Positions 17,305-27,300 of a stretch of DNA of 64,000 nucleotides are shown in pieces. The notes under the pieces were generated by a model that ran no database searches, was not told the origin of the DNA, and was given only the letters and a program-made list of their open reading frames with translations. Location of the stretch: positions 1 through 64,000 of the forward strand of contig CAVUGE010000014.1 of NCBI GenBank assembly GCA_963740945.1, in the 5' to 3' direction. How positions within the stretch are numbered: position 1 is the first letter of the stretch; each line of letters begins with the position of its first letter. This stretch comes from CAVQBP01 sp963740945. Its GTDB lineage: Bacteria > Bacteroidota > Ignavibacteria > Ignavibacteriales > Ignavibacteriaceae. The position numbers and the translations under genes were made by a program.

Positions 17305-19830
17305 TTATTTATGATTAGCTATTTGATTCATTAAATATTCTGCAGAGAGATTAGTTATATTCCATAACTGTATATCAGAGGTTGTCTCATACCTTTGAGG
17401 ATAGAGTCTGCCGCCGGCTATTTTATAGCTCCATAATTCATTATACTTTAACCCTGATTTTTCAACTGCAAAATGTACTTTTTCCAAAATCTTTTTTAAG
17501 TTATTAACGTAATTGTTAAGACTTTGATCTTTTAATTTCCCTTTTTCATCATATGAATCTAATATATTCTTTGATAATCCAAGAAAAATTAAATTCATTT
17601 CTCTTCCCCATACAACATATGGAGAATGATATCTATCATGTTTAAAAGTTTCCCATATCTCTTTTGAGGTATAAGTATCATTCGCGACCAATACCCCTAA
17701 GCTATCAATGAATAATCCTGCAGGATAGGGAATTGTAAATACTTTAATTAAATCCAGTACGGAATCAGGTGAAATTGCCCCTCTTATTACCGCTTCTGTA
17801 AAATTATTGAGAAATATTGAAGTTGCGGGATCGGTATTTTCAATATCAATTTGTTTTCCGTTACCATCCAATGAAAGAGTTAAAAATTTAATATCATGTT
17901 CTTCTTCCTGATTATTTTTTAAGACACCTTCCCAGTGCATACGATCTTCAGAGGACATCCAACTCAGTTTTTCTTCTATCTTATTTTTTACTGTATTCTC
18001 CGGAAGATTTGCCCAAAAATATTTGGCGGCTTTCTGCCACAAACTTATTCCATTTTTTAATTTCTCCGGATCATTATAAAACTCTTCTATCATTGAACTC
18101 CTTATCGCCGGATTAAGTTTGGTCAAACTCTCTAAAGGAAAATTATTCTCTTTTAAAAAATTCAAAATAACTTGTAATGATTCCAAAGCTTTGGGTACCC
18201 AAATTACATTTACATCCATTGCAAAACGTCCGTTCGCATATCCCGCTTGGCTGTCACGCCAGCTGGCAGATTGCCAATGACCATCAACTTTCATAAAGCT
18301 TACTAAATGTTGAACATCGGGATTTTTAATATAATCCGATATTTCATTGGTTATATAAATTAGATTGCTCAGTAATGATGATAAAACTGTAGATGAAGCC
18401 TGGTTATTTATTTTTCTCTTTAGGAAACTGATTTTTTTTGAACTTGTTATTTCATTGTGCAGAAGATAATGGGCTGTCAGAACAGGCAGCTGAAAATCAT
18501 CGTCAATCATCCGGTAATTCTCGGTGGTTTCTGATAAGTTTTTTAGAACCTCAGTAGCCCTTAAAAGAATGCTGTCCCTTTCATGTATGTTTTTAAGTGA
18601 GAAATATTTATTCATTAAGGAATTGTATAATCCTGCATTTTCACGAATCGCCTGTCCTTTTAATCCTTCTTCATGGCTGACATTCCCATCCGGACGCAAT
18701 TTCTTTAGCACACTGGAAATTACATTCTCCAGCATAGAAACTTTCCATATAGGTTCCATCATCAAAGAAGACATCATCATATCGCGTCCAAAATAGGTAG
18801 CGAAATTGGGTAAACCTGCCATTAACTTTTCTTTAGAACTCAATAGTTCCAGGCTCTTAATTTGCCTTTCCATCCTTTTAAATTTATTTAAGGAATCTTT
18901 TTCAATTCCATTTAAATTATTATTTCTTGCCAGCAGACTAAAATATCCAGACTTATTCTTTTCATAATAATTAAGAAAATTTGCATTGAAGATGTCGTCT
19001 CTTGTTAGAGGTTTAAGAGCAGGAGAGTTCGTTCCTATTTTTATATTTAGTTCTATTGGATTACCCGTTGAATTCTTAATATGGGCCATATTTTGATCTA
19101 ATTTCATCGTAGTATTCTTATCTCTAATACTAATTTCTAAGCTCAAATGATATTTGCCGTCAAAATACGGCTGTTCAATAAGAATACCTTTCTGGGAAGA
19201 AATCTGAAAGTAATTTATTGAAGGTCTCAATCGTGAATATAAAGTATTAATAGCATTGGCATTTAGAGCAGATATTTGCTCTTTTTGTATTTTACCAGGT
19301 AATTTTTTAATGTTGCTTATTAAATCTGTCAATTCATTTTGTTTAAAGACTGTATCGGAATTCAAGGGAAGAGAGTAGCGGTTTTGATATCGAAATTCTC
19401 TTTCAATTCTCATTGTACCGAGAAGAAATAACCCTATATCAATATTAGAAGATTTTGAAATCAAACTGTATTGAAGATATCTCATTTTTCCCTCAACAGA
19501 ATTCACGGCGTCTGTAGAGCCCCATGAAATTTCTATAGGATTTCCTGACGTATCTCTTATACTAAATGAAATACTTTCATTAGCCGCATCAGCCCATAGA
19601 TTAATTACTCTGTCGGTATTTTTATCAATGGAGATTTGCAGTGTATTTTTTTCTGAATCTCTATAAAACCTTGTCTTGTAGCCTGAATAAGCAGAAAAAT
19701 CATCTAAGCCGGGTTCCGGGAATTCTAAAGTTGGCGAAACTGTTTGTCCAAATGCTAATAAAGATGTTATTAATAGAATAATAGTTAATAAAATGAAACT
19801 AATTTTTATCATGTTAATAACTCTTTTCAA
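17305..19830 (-). CDS. large secreted protein, predicted (alpha/alpha)6-barrel glycosidase-like
   Basis: An 841-residue protein with a signal peptide near residues 8-28 (internal ATG codons at the start leave the exact one open). Residues 30-300 are beta-rich. The later half is helical and holds NFATYFGRDMMMSSLMM (about 343-359), followed by RPDGNVSHEEG, and later SWRDSQAGYANGRFAMDVN. The FGRD segment recalls the glycogen-debranching/GH15-type six-hairpin enzymes, where such a segment begins the catalytic barrel. Family placement is tentative: catalytic acids cannot be assigned by eye. It sits 14 bases before the secreted esterase in the same direction. Confidence 0.5.
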   Translation of the reverse strand: MKRVINMIKISFILLTIILLITSLLAFGQTVSPTLEFPEPGLDDFSAYSGYKTRFYRDSEKNTLQISIDKNTDRVINLWADAANESISFSIRDTSGNPIEISWGSTDAVNSVEGKMRYLQYSLISKSSNIDIGLFLLGTMRIEREFRYQNRYSLPLNSDTVFKQNELTDLISNIKKLPGKIQKEQISALNANAINTLYSRLRPSINYFQISSQKGILIEQPYFDGKYHLSLEISIRDKNTTMKLDQNMAHIKNSTGNPIELNIKIGTNSPALKPLTRDDIFNANFLNYYEKNKSGYFSLLARNNNLNGIEKDSLNKFKRMERQIKSLELLSSKEKLMAGLPNFATYFGRDMMMSSLMMEPIWKVSMLENVISSVLKKLRPDGNVSHEEGLKGQAIRENAGLYNSLMNKYFSLKNIHERDSILLRATEVLKNLSETTENYRMIDDDFQLPVLTAHYLLHNEITSSKKISFLKRKINNQASSTVLSSLLSNLIYITNEISDYIKNPDVQHLVSFMKVDGHWQSASWRDSQAGYANGRFAMDVNVIWVPKALESLQVILNFLKENNFPLESLTKLNPAIRSSMIEEFYNDPEKLKNGISLWQKAAKYFWANLPENTVKNKIEEKLSWMSSEDRMHWEGVLKNNQEEEHDIKFLTLSLDGNGKQIDIENTDPATSIFLNNFTEAVIRGAISPDSVLDLIKVFTIPYPAGLFIDSLGVLVANDTYTSKEIWETFKHDRYHSPYVVWGREMNLIFLGLSKNILDSYDEKGKLKDQSLNNYVNNLKKILEKVHFAVEKSGLKYNELWSYKIAGGRLYPQRYETTSDIQLWNITNLSAEYLMNQIANHK

Positions 19831-19945
19831 TTACTATAAATGGCGAATAGTAAATTACAAAATACTAAAATTCTTCCATTTCTGTTCAAGTAAATTTATA
19901 TTTTAGGTATATGTTAGACTAATTTTTAATTTATTTGAAATAAGG

Positions 19946-21061
19946 ATGTTTACTTCAAAACATTTTATCAATATTATTTCCTCATTTTTAATCGGACTGA
20001 TAAGTTTAATCTTTGTATATAAATACTCTTTAATTTTTTTTAATGATACTTTACTGCTGGTTTTAATATATATTTTACTCTTCATATTTGTAATCTATTC
20101 ATTTGATAAAATCAAAATAATCTCAAAGTGGGGTAATAACAATAAATATTTTGTTGGAGCCATTCTGCTTTTTATTTTGCTCCTCCTTTATTATACCTGG
20201 TTCACTTCCGGACCCTATCAATCTTTTGAATTATTAGCACTTAAAAACTGGCTCGATAATTTCTTTAATTGGACATTTCCATATCAAATGAAAAATACAT
20301 TTTCAGCATTTCCTTTTCATTATTTGATTGCATCGCCATTTTATTTCATTGGAAATGTTGCCATAGTTGTTATTTTGGCATGGGGAGGTCTTGGGCTGCT
20401 TATTATCTTTAATTCGGTTAGTACAAGAGAAAAAGTAATTAAATTATTTTTTTTAATGGTTAGTCCCTTAACTTTTTATGGACCATTTGAATCCCCTCAA
20501 CTTTTCTTTAATGCTGCAGTATTACTTATTATAATTTATTTATCAAACAAATATTTAAATCCTGCTAAAGTCGATAAAACATTTGTTTTTTTTGCCCTTC
20601 TATTTGGATTATTCTTTTCAGTAACGATAGACGTAATAGCTGTTTTAATTATCTATTTCCTTTATTTATTCAGAAATAATTTTAAAGAAGGATTCTTGTT
20701 TTTCGAAGTATTACTCGCCGTGTTTTTAGTTACTATTATTCCTTTCCTTTTATGGAATCCAGTACTGTTTCTCTTTAACGGACCTTTTAATTCATTCTTC
20801 CCGAATAGTATCCCATGGTTAGCCTTAGTTTTATTCTTCATCATTATTATTTATACAGGCTGGATGATTTCAGACATACAGGAAATTTACTTTGCTATTG
20901 GAATTATCCTATCAATTCCTTACTTAATTTATTTTTTGTACAATCCACAAACCCGTATAGCTAATTTCATTTTTTCCCTCCCTTTTTTGATTTTTTCAAT
21001 TAAAGATTATAGAATAGAAAAATTCTCCGGCAAAATGATTGAGATAGAATCGAAAACTTAA
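19946..21061 (+). CDS. polytopic membrane protein of unknown function
   Basis: A 371-residue protein made mostly of about ten hydrophobic helices separated by short loops, with the one long outside loop following helix 3 (TSGPYQSFELLALKNWLDNF, about 89-108). The layout, a first extracytoplasmic loop with acidic and aromatic residues in a ten-helix protein, resembles GT-C glycosyltransferase-like proteins, but no catalytic motif was recognised. It is divergent from the large secreted protein and ends before a repeat-rich gap. Confidence 0.6.
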   Translation: MFTSKHFINIISSFLIGLISLIFVYKYSLIFFNDTLLLVLIYILLFIFVIYSFDKIKIISKWGNNNKYFVGAILLFILLLLYYTWFTSGPYQSFELLALKNWLDNFFNWTFPYQMKNTFSAFPFHYLIASPFYFIGNVAIVVILAWGGLGLLIIFNSVSTREKVIKLFFLMVSPLTFYGPFESPQLFFNAAVLLIIIYLSNKYLNPAKVDKTFVFFALLFGLFFSVTIDVIAVLIIYFLYLFRNNFKEGFLFFEVLLAVFLVTIIPFLLWNPVLFLFNGPFNSFFPNSIPWLALVLFFIIIIYTGWMISDIQEIYFAIGIILSIPYLIYFLYNPQTRIANFIFSLPFLIFSIKDYRIEKFSGKMIEIESKT

Positions 21062-21081
21062 TAACTCATGCTACACAAAAC

Positions 21082-21162
21082 TGTCATTCTGAACGATGTG
21101 AAGAATCTCAAGGTTTTTAATTTGAACCATTTTGGAGATATTTCGCTTCGCCCAATATGACA
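21082..21162. repeat. 81-base MITE/REP-like element with imperfect terminal inverted repeats
   Basis: The left end TGTCATTCTGAACGATGTGA at 21082 and the reverse complement of the right end (TGTCATATTGGGCGAAGCGA, ending at 21162) align over about 28 bases with few mismatches. The sequence type TGTCATTCTGAACGAAGTGAAGAATCTC is, from memory, very common as a dispersed palindromic repeat between genes in Bacteroidota. No coding content. A possible single end lies at 40414-40436. Confidence 0.75.
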
Positions 21163-21220
21163 AAAAAATAAATTTGCGTAACATAAGTTAATAAATTAAA
21201 TTTTACCTCCGTCTCTCATC

Positions 21221-21270
21221 CAAGATAACTCCAAGATAACTCCAAGATAACTCCAAGGTAACTCCAAGTT
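21221..21270. repeat. 11-base tandem repeat, 4.5 copies
   Basis: CAAGATAACTC stands three times in a row (21221-21253), then CAAGGTAACTC (21254-21264) and a partial CAAGTT. The unit is one helical turn long. The rest of the 21062-21579 gap is AT-rich with the 81-base element at its start and no gene. The array ends 310 bases before yggS. Confidence 0.9.
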
Positions 21271-21579
21271 AGACCTTGTTCAATTCTTGCCTCTTATACA
21301 TAGACTATTCCAATCCTCACAACTCAATATGCCCATCAAGAAGAATGCATCATTTGGAATTTTAATATCTAAGAATATTCTCCTATATATCAATTTGGAG
21401 CATCTATCATCCCACCAATATAATTAATTTTATACCTTTTCCTTGATAAACTAAAAATAAATCGTTATTTAAATAGGCTTGAATTATTTTTCGTAAGCAA
21501 ATGTATCAATTGAACAGTTAACGGATTTAGCGTTGATTTTTGATACGAAAAGCAATAGATTCACAATCTTAATTTGATT

Positions 21580-22287
21580 ATGATAGTCGAAAATATTAAA
21601 AAAATAAGGGAATTAATTAAAGAAAAAGCTGTCGAATCGAAAAGAGACCCTGCTGAAATTAAATTAATCGCGGTATCAAAGAATTTTGGTAAGGACGAAA
21701 TAATTTCCGCTTTTAACGAAGGTCTTTTTGATTTCGGAGAAAACAAAGCTCAAGAATTAATTTCTAAATATGATGAACTTGGCTCTCTGAATGAAAAAAT
21801 TATATGGCATTTTATAGGAGTATTGCAAAGAAATAAAGTCAGGTTCGCTGTTCAGGTCGCTGAATATATTCACTCTGTCGATTCATTACTTCTGGCAACT
21901 GAAATTAATAAACGCGCCGGGAGTATTAACAAAGTTCAAAAAATTCTTTTGGAGGTAAAAACTTCGGAAGAAGAAACAAAATCCGGCTTAAGTGAAGAAA
22001 GTGAATTAAAAGACCTGGTTAGGTATTGCAGCGAATTACCAAATGTTGAGCCGGTCGGACTAATGACGATAGCTCCTTTTACAAATGATAGAACCCTTAT
22101 TAGGAAAAGTTTCAATTATTTGTGTAATTTAAAAGATGAATTAAATCATGAAGGGTATAATTTAAGTGAATTATCTATGGGTATGACAAATGACTTTGAT
22201 ATTGCTATTGAAGAAGGTTCAACTATGTTAAGGATTGGTACTGCTATTTTTGGTGAACGAAATTATTCAAAATCCGGGAATGAATAA
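21580..22287 (+). CDS. PLP-binding protein YggS/YlmE family
   Basis: A protein of about 235 residues that binds pyridoxal phosphate on a lysine and helps keep vitamin B6 and amino-acid pools in balance. The PLP-lysine segment AEIKLIAVSKNFGKDEI, WHFIGVLQRNKVRF and the C-terminal LSMGMTNDFDIAIEEGSTM are all intact. I chose ATG at 21580 (MIVENIKKIREL); a TTG two codons earlier is also possible. It opens the long operon and is linked to divIVA with the stop and start touching. In Gram-positive bacteria it likewise stands in the division cluster. Confidence 0.93.
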   Translation: MIVENIKKIRELIKEKAVESKRDPAEIKLIAVSKNFGKDEIISAFNEGLFDFGENKAQELISKYDELGSLNEKIIWHFIGVLQRNKVRFAVQVAEYIHSVDSLLLATEINKRAGSINKVQKILLEVKTSEEETKSGLSEESELKDLVRYCSELPNVEPVGLMTIAPFTNDRTLIRKSFNYLCNLKDELNHEGYNLSELSMGMTNDFDIAIEEGSTMLRIGTAIFGERNYSKSGNE

Positions 22288-22823
22288 TGAAAATCTCGCC
22301 ACTAAGTATTAAAAAACAGGAATTTAGTAAAAGTTTTAGAGGATATGATCAAGAGGAAGTCCAGGCATTTCTGGAAAAACTTTCAGATGAATTTGAAGAA
22401 CTTCAAACTGAAAATGAATCTATAAAAAGAGAACTTGAAGATGCTAATATCAGATTATCTGAGTTTGCCCGGATTGAAAGAAGCCTCCAGGATACTCTTT
22501 TGCGTGCTCAGGAATCATCAACTAAAGCTGTCGAATCAACAAAAAAACAGACCGGTTTAATGTTCAAAGAGGCTGAAATCAAGGCCACACAGGTTATTGA
22601 AAAAGCTAAAATTAAAGCTGATGAAATAAGGGATTCGGTTATTGCTCTTAGAGAAGAAAAAAATTTAATTGTCGCAAAGTTGAAAGCCATAATTAATTCT
22701 CAAGCCCGGCTGCTTGATATGAAAGTTGCCGATGCAGGTGAAGAAGTAGTTTCGGCAAAGGAAATAGAAAATCCCAATAAATTGGATATTGATATAAATA
22801 AAATTGTAGAGAAATTAGGATGA
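22287..22823 (+). CDS. divIVA: DivIVA-domain protein
   Basis: A 178-residue coiled-coil protein. The N-terminus ISPLSIKKQEFSKSFRGYDQ and EEVQAFLEKLSDEFEEL are the membrane- and curvature-binding DivIVA domain; the following residues to about 130 are long heptads (ENESIKRELEDANIRLSEF). DivIVA proteins mark poles and division sites and recruit partners. The domain is well known in Gram-positives; here it lies between yggS and PNP, and its downstream coiled coil resembles the tail of the membrane protein at 23638. Confidence 0.9.
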   Translation: MKISPLSIKKQEFSKSFRGYDQEEVQAFLEKLSDEFEELQTENESIKRELEDANIRLSEFARIERSLQDTLLRAQESSTKAVESTKKQTGLMFKEAEIKATQVIEKAKIKADEIRDSVIALREEKNLIVAKLKAIINSQARLLDMKVADAGEEVVSAKEIENPNKLDIDINKIVEKLG

Positions 22824-23641
22824 GTGAGCTAATCTCAAAAATAAAAGAAACAATTGAAGTAATCAGGAATAAAGTTTCCGGCGATTTCACTATAGGAATT
22901 ATTTTAGGTACCGGTTTAGGTGGCCTTGTGAAGGAATTAAAAATCGACTATCAATTCGATTACAGTGAACTTCCGCATTTTCCCCTTTCTACGGTGGAGT
23001 CTCATAATGGAAAATTAATCTTTGGTACTATTGATGGGAAAAAAGTCGTTGCTATGCAGGGAAGATTTCATTTTTATGAAGGATATTCAATGCAGCAGAT
23101 TACTTTTCCTGTTAGAGTAATGAAATTCCTTGGAGTTAAAACTCTGCTCGTCTCTAATGCTTGCGGAGGGATGAATCCTCAATATAGAAGAGGAGATATA
23201 ATGATTATGATCGATCATATTAATCTCCTTGGAGATAATCCGTTGATTGGAAGAAATGAAGATGAGCTTGGTCCACGTTTTCCGGATATGAGTGAACCGT
23301 ATAATCTCGAATTAATAAAAATTGCTGAGAATGCTGCTTTAGAAAATAAAATAAAAGTTCAAAAAGGTGTTTATATTGCTGTTCCCGGACCTAATCTTGA
23401 AACTAAAGCAGAATATAGGTTTTTAAGAGCAACCGGAGCCGATGTAGTCGGAATGTCAACTGTTCCTGAAAATATAGTTGCTAATCATATGGGAATGAAT
23501 GTTCTCGGTATTAGCATTGTTACCGATGAATGCTTCCCTGATTCTTTGAAACCTGTTAATGTTGAGGAAATTATTGCTGCTGCCATGAAAGCAGAACCTA
23601 AAATGACCTTAATTATGAAAGAAGTCGTTAAAAAATTATGA
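22820..23641 (+). CDS. punA: purine-nucleoside phosphorylase (trimeric PNP I type)
   Basis: A 273-residue enzyme that splits purine nucleosides with phosphate in salvage. The phosphate site GIILGTGLGGLV (about 27-38), MQGRFHFYEGYSMQQITFPV, LLVSNACGGMN, GPNLETKAEYRFLRATGADV and VGMSTVPENI are intact. The length fits the trimeric family. It overlaps divIVA by four bases (ATGA) and the next gene by four, so translation of the whole block is coupled. The adenosine deaminase at 33904 could supply inosine to it. Confidence 0.95.
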   Translation: MSELISKIKETIEVIRNKVSGDFTIGIILGTGLGGLVKELKIDYQFDYSELPHFPLSTVESHNGKLIFGTIDGKKVVAMQGRFHFYEGYSMQQITFPVRVMKFLGVKTLLVSNACGGMNPQYRRGDIMIMIDHINLLGDNPLIGRNEDELGPRFPDMSEPYNLELIKIAENAALENKIKVQKGVYIAVPGPNLETKAEYRFLRATGADVVGMSTVPENIVANHMGMNVLGISIVTDECFPDSLKPVNVEEIIAAAMKAEPKMTLIMKEVVKKL

Positions 23642-24261
23642 ATGAGAAACGGACTTTATTCAATTATCTGACACCTGTGCTTTTAGGTGTATTGATGTTT
23701 TCTTCAAACTTCTTGAATACAAGCCTGTTTAATTTCGGTAATAATAATTTTGCCGTTTGGTTCGTTCTTTCGGTCTTATGTTTCGCATGCGGCTGGTTTA
23801 TTGATAAAACCCTTGGCTGGTATTATGGTGGGAAAATAATTTTCTCTATAATTATCGGCGCCACGATTATTGGAGTTTTGGTTATCTCTTTCTTCCGGGA
23901 ATATTTTGGTGCTAACGAATTATTGACCGAAAACTTAATTCTTTACAGTTTAAGAAATATTGTTTTAGGCTCAACCGCGTTCTTTGGAATGTCTGTTGTC
24001 GAAGTCTTTTCTTTGCAGAAGGAATTTGTAGTGATTCAAGAAAAATTGAAAATCTATCTGGAAGCAGTTAAAGATTCAAAAAAAGAAGCTGAACTTGAAA
24101 TTAAAGAAGCTAAAATAAATGCCCAAAAGATTATTAATGACGCCGATTTCCATGCAAAAAATATTGTCCAGAAGAAAGAAAGAATTGAAAAGGATTTAAA
24201 AGAATTTATCCAAACTGAAAGAGAATTAATTAAAAAATATGAGGAGAAAGGGCAGTATTAA
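23638..24261 (+). CDS. four-helix membrane protein with C-terminal coiled coil
   Basis: A 207-residue protein: four hydrophobic segments in residues 10-125, then a charged coiled coil (KIYLEAVKDSKKEAELEIKE, and on to residue 205) in the cytoplasm. I do not recognise the family. The tail has the same kind of Lys/Glu/Ala heptads as the end of the DivIVA protein three genes before it, and the gene is translationally coupled to that block. A role as a membrane partner for DivIVA is a reasonable guess but not shown. Confidence 0.7.
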   Translation: MNEKRTLFNYLTPVLLGVLMFSSNFLNTSLFNFGNNNFAVWFVLSVLCFACGWFIDKTLGWYYGGKIIFSIIIGATIIGVLVISFFREYFGANELLTENLILYSLRNIVLGSTAFFGMSVVEVFSLQKEFVVIQEKLKIYLEAVKDSKKEAELEIKEAKINAQKIINDADFHAKNIVQKKERIEKDLKEFIQTERELIKKYEEKGQY

Positions 24262-24352
24262 TAATATTTCACATATTTTCGGAATAATGGAATTTGAGGT
24301 AGTCCATTCTTTCATTTCTCTGAAATTAATGTAATATGGATTATTAAAGATT

Positions 24353-27300
24353 ATGTTCAAACAATATACAGATATAAATTATCCAGAAATTGAAGAGAAA
24401 ATATTAAAGTTCTGGCAGGAAAATAAAATTTTTGAAAAAAGTATTAGTTCCCGGCCCGAAAGTAAACTATTTATTTTTTATGAAGGTCCTCCTACTGCTA
24501 ATGGTAAACCTGGTATTCACCATGTAATGTCCCGTACTTTGAAAGATCTTGTTTGTCGATATAAAACACTTGACGGTTATAGAGTAGAAAGGAAAGCAGG
24601 ATGGGATACTCATGGACTCCCCGTTGAAATTGAAGTTGAAAAAAAACTCGGTATTAAACATAAAAGTGAAGTTGCTGATTATGGCGTAGAAAAATATAAT
24701 CAGGCCTGCCGCGAATCGGTTTTCATATACCTTGAATTGTGGGAAAAAATGACCACAAGAATGGGATATTGGGTCGATCTTGATTCTGCTTATGTAACTT
24801 TAACTAATAATTATATCGAATCTGTATGGTGGGCGCTTAAGACTCTTTTTGATAAAGGATTAATTTATAAAGATTATAAAATTGTTCCGCAGGATCCTAA
24901 ATCAGAAACTGTCCTCTCTTCCCATGAACTTGCTCTCGGGTATAAAGAAACAAAAGATCCTTCTGTCTATGTCTATTTCAAAATTAAAAATTCTGATTCA
25001 TATTTCCTCGTTTGGACTACTACTCCATGGACTCTCATTTCTAATGTTGCTCTGGCTGTTGGAAATAATATCGTTTATGTCAAAATCAAAACAAATGATA
25101 AAAAATTAATTCTTGCCAAAGACAGATTATCTGTTATTGATGGGGATTATGAAATTCTTGATGAGATAAAAGGAAGTGATTTAGAGGGTACTGAATATGA
25201 CCAGTTGTTTGATTATTTGAAAGTTGAGAAGAAGGCTTTCTATGTTACTTTAGCTAACTTCGTAAGTACTGAGGATGGATCCGGTATCGTTCATATTGCA
25301 CCTGCCTTTGGTCAGGATGATTATGAACTTTCCAAAAAATATAACCTTCCTATGCTTCAGCCTGTTACCCGTGCCGGTATTTTTACTGATGAAATTACTG
25401 ATTTTGCAGGCCAATTTGTTAAAGATGCAGATAAAGGCATTATTTATAAATTAAAACAGGAAGATAAGCTTTATAAAAAAGAAACTATTGTTCACTCTTA
25501 CCCGTTTAGCTGGAGACATGAAGATGTCCCTGTAATCTATTATGCAAGGGAATCCTGGTTTATTAGAACAACCTCCATTGCAGATAGAATGGTTGCTTTA
25601 AATAAAACAATAAATTGGCAGCCTCCTGAAGTTGGTGCAGGCAGATTTGGCAATTGGCTTGAAGAAAATAAAGATTGGGCCTTATCCCGTGATAGGTTTT
25701 GGGCTACTCCTCTTCCTATATGGGTGAATGATGACGGAGATATGTTTGCTGTCGGAAGCATTGAAGAACTCAACAACGGGTTTGTCGAAGATAATGGGGA
25801 AAGAATTCCGGTTAAAGATTTTCAGCAGCTTGATCTTCATAAGCCATTTGTAGATCGAATTCTTTTTGAAAAGAATGGGAAAATCTATAAACGAACCCCT
25901 GAGCTAATAGATGTTTGGTTCGATTCCGGAGCTATGCCTTTTGCCCAATATCATTATCCTTTTGAAAATAAAGATTGGTTTGAAAATCATGCTTTCCCCG
26001 CAGATTTTATCTGTGAAGGGATTGATCAGACTCGTGGATGGTTTTATACTTTGCATGCAATTGCAACTATGTTGTTTAATACTGTTGCTTATAAAAATAT
26101 TGTGGTTAATGAACTGATTTTAGATAAGAATGGTCAAAAAATGTCCAAATCAAAGGGCAATACTGTTGATCCGTTTATGCTTTTTGAAAAGTTTGGTGCT
26201 GATTCTACCAGGTGGTACTTAATTACTAATAGCCCACCCTGGCGCCCTACTCTTTTTGATGAAGATGGTTTAACCGAAGTTCAAAGAAAATTTTTTGGAA
26301 CTTTATTAAATACTTATTCTTTCTTTGCTTTGTATGCAAATATTGATAAATTCAAATTTGAAGAAAATCTTGTCGATTATTCTGAAAGACCCGAAATCGA
26401 TCGATGGATTATTTCAAAGTTAAATTCGCTTATTGAAGATTACAAAACATGGATGGATGATTATGATATGACCCGTGCCGCTAGGGCAGTTGCAAATTTT
26501 ACCATAGATCATTTATCAAATTGGTATGTTAGAAGATGCAGAAGACGTTTCTGGAAATCTGAAATGAACAAGAATAAAATCTCTGCTTATCAAACTTTAT
26601 ATGAATGTCTTATTAATATTTGTAAATTAATTTCTCCTTTTGCTCCATTTACATCCGAAGAGATATATCAGAATTTGAATTCGGTTACAGGTAAAGAAAA
26701 TTTTGAATCAGTTCACGTTAGTTATTTACCTCAATCCCTCTTTCTTGATAAAGAGCTTGAAGTTAAGATGGAAATTGCTCAAAAGGTTGTATATTTGACT
26801 AGAACAATGAGAGCAAAAGCAAATTTAAAGGTTCGTCAGCCGCTTAAAAAAATTATGGTGGTTGTAAATAAAGATAAATTTGACGCTCTTTCTAAAATGA
26901 AAGATGTAATCCTGGATGAAGTTAATATTAAAGATTTGATTATTCTTGATAATGATTCCGGGATCGTTAGTAAATCTGCTAAACCTAATTTTAAATCTAT
27001 CGGACCAAAATTTGGCAAGAAGGTTAACCAGGTCGCTAATGCAATTAGAAATTTTTCATCAAAAGAAATTAGCAGTTTGGAGGCTCAAAATTCATTATTA
27101 GTAAATATAAATGGAGAAGAAATAAATATATCTAAAGATGATGTCGAAATTGTTAGCTCTGAAATAACAGGATGGGTTGTTGAAAGTGAAGAAGATGTTA
27201 CTGTTGCTATCGATACTGAACTTACTAATGAACTTATTGCTGAAGGTTTAGCAAGAGAATTTGTTAATAGAGTTCAGAATATGAGAAAAGATGCGGGCTT

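Noticed and set aside
21221..21270. CRISPR-like array
   Set aside because: Units are only 11 bases and contiguous; there are no spacers and no cas genes in the window.
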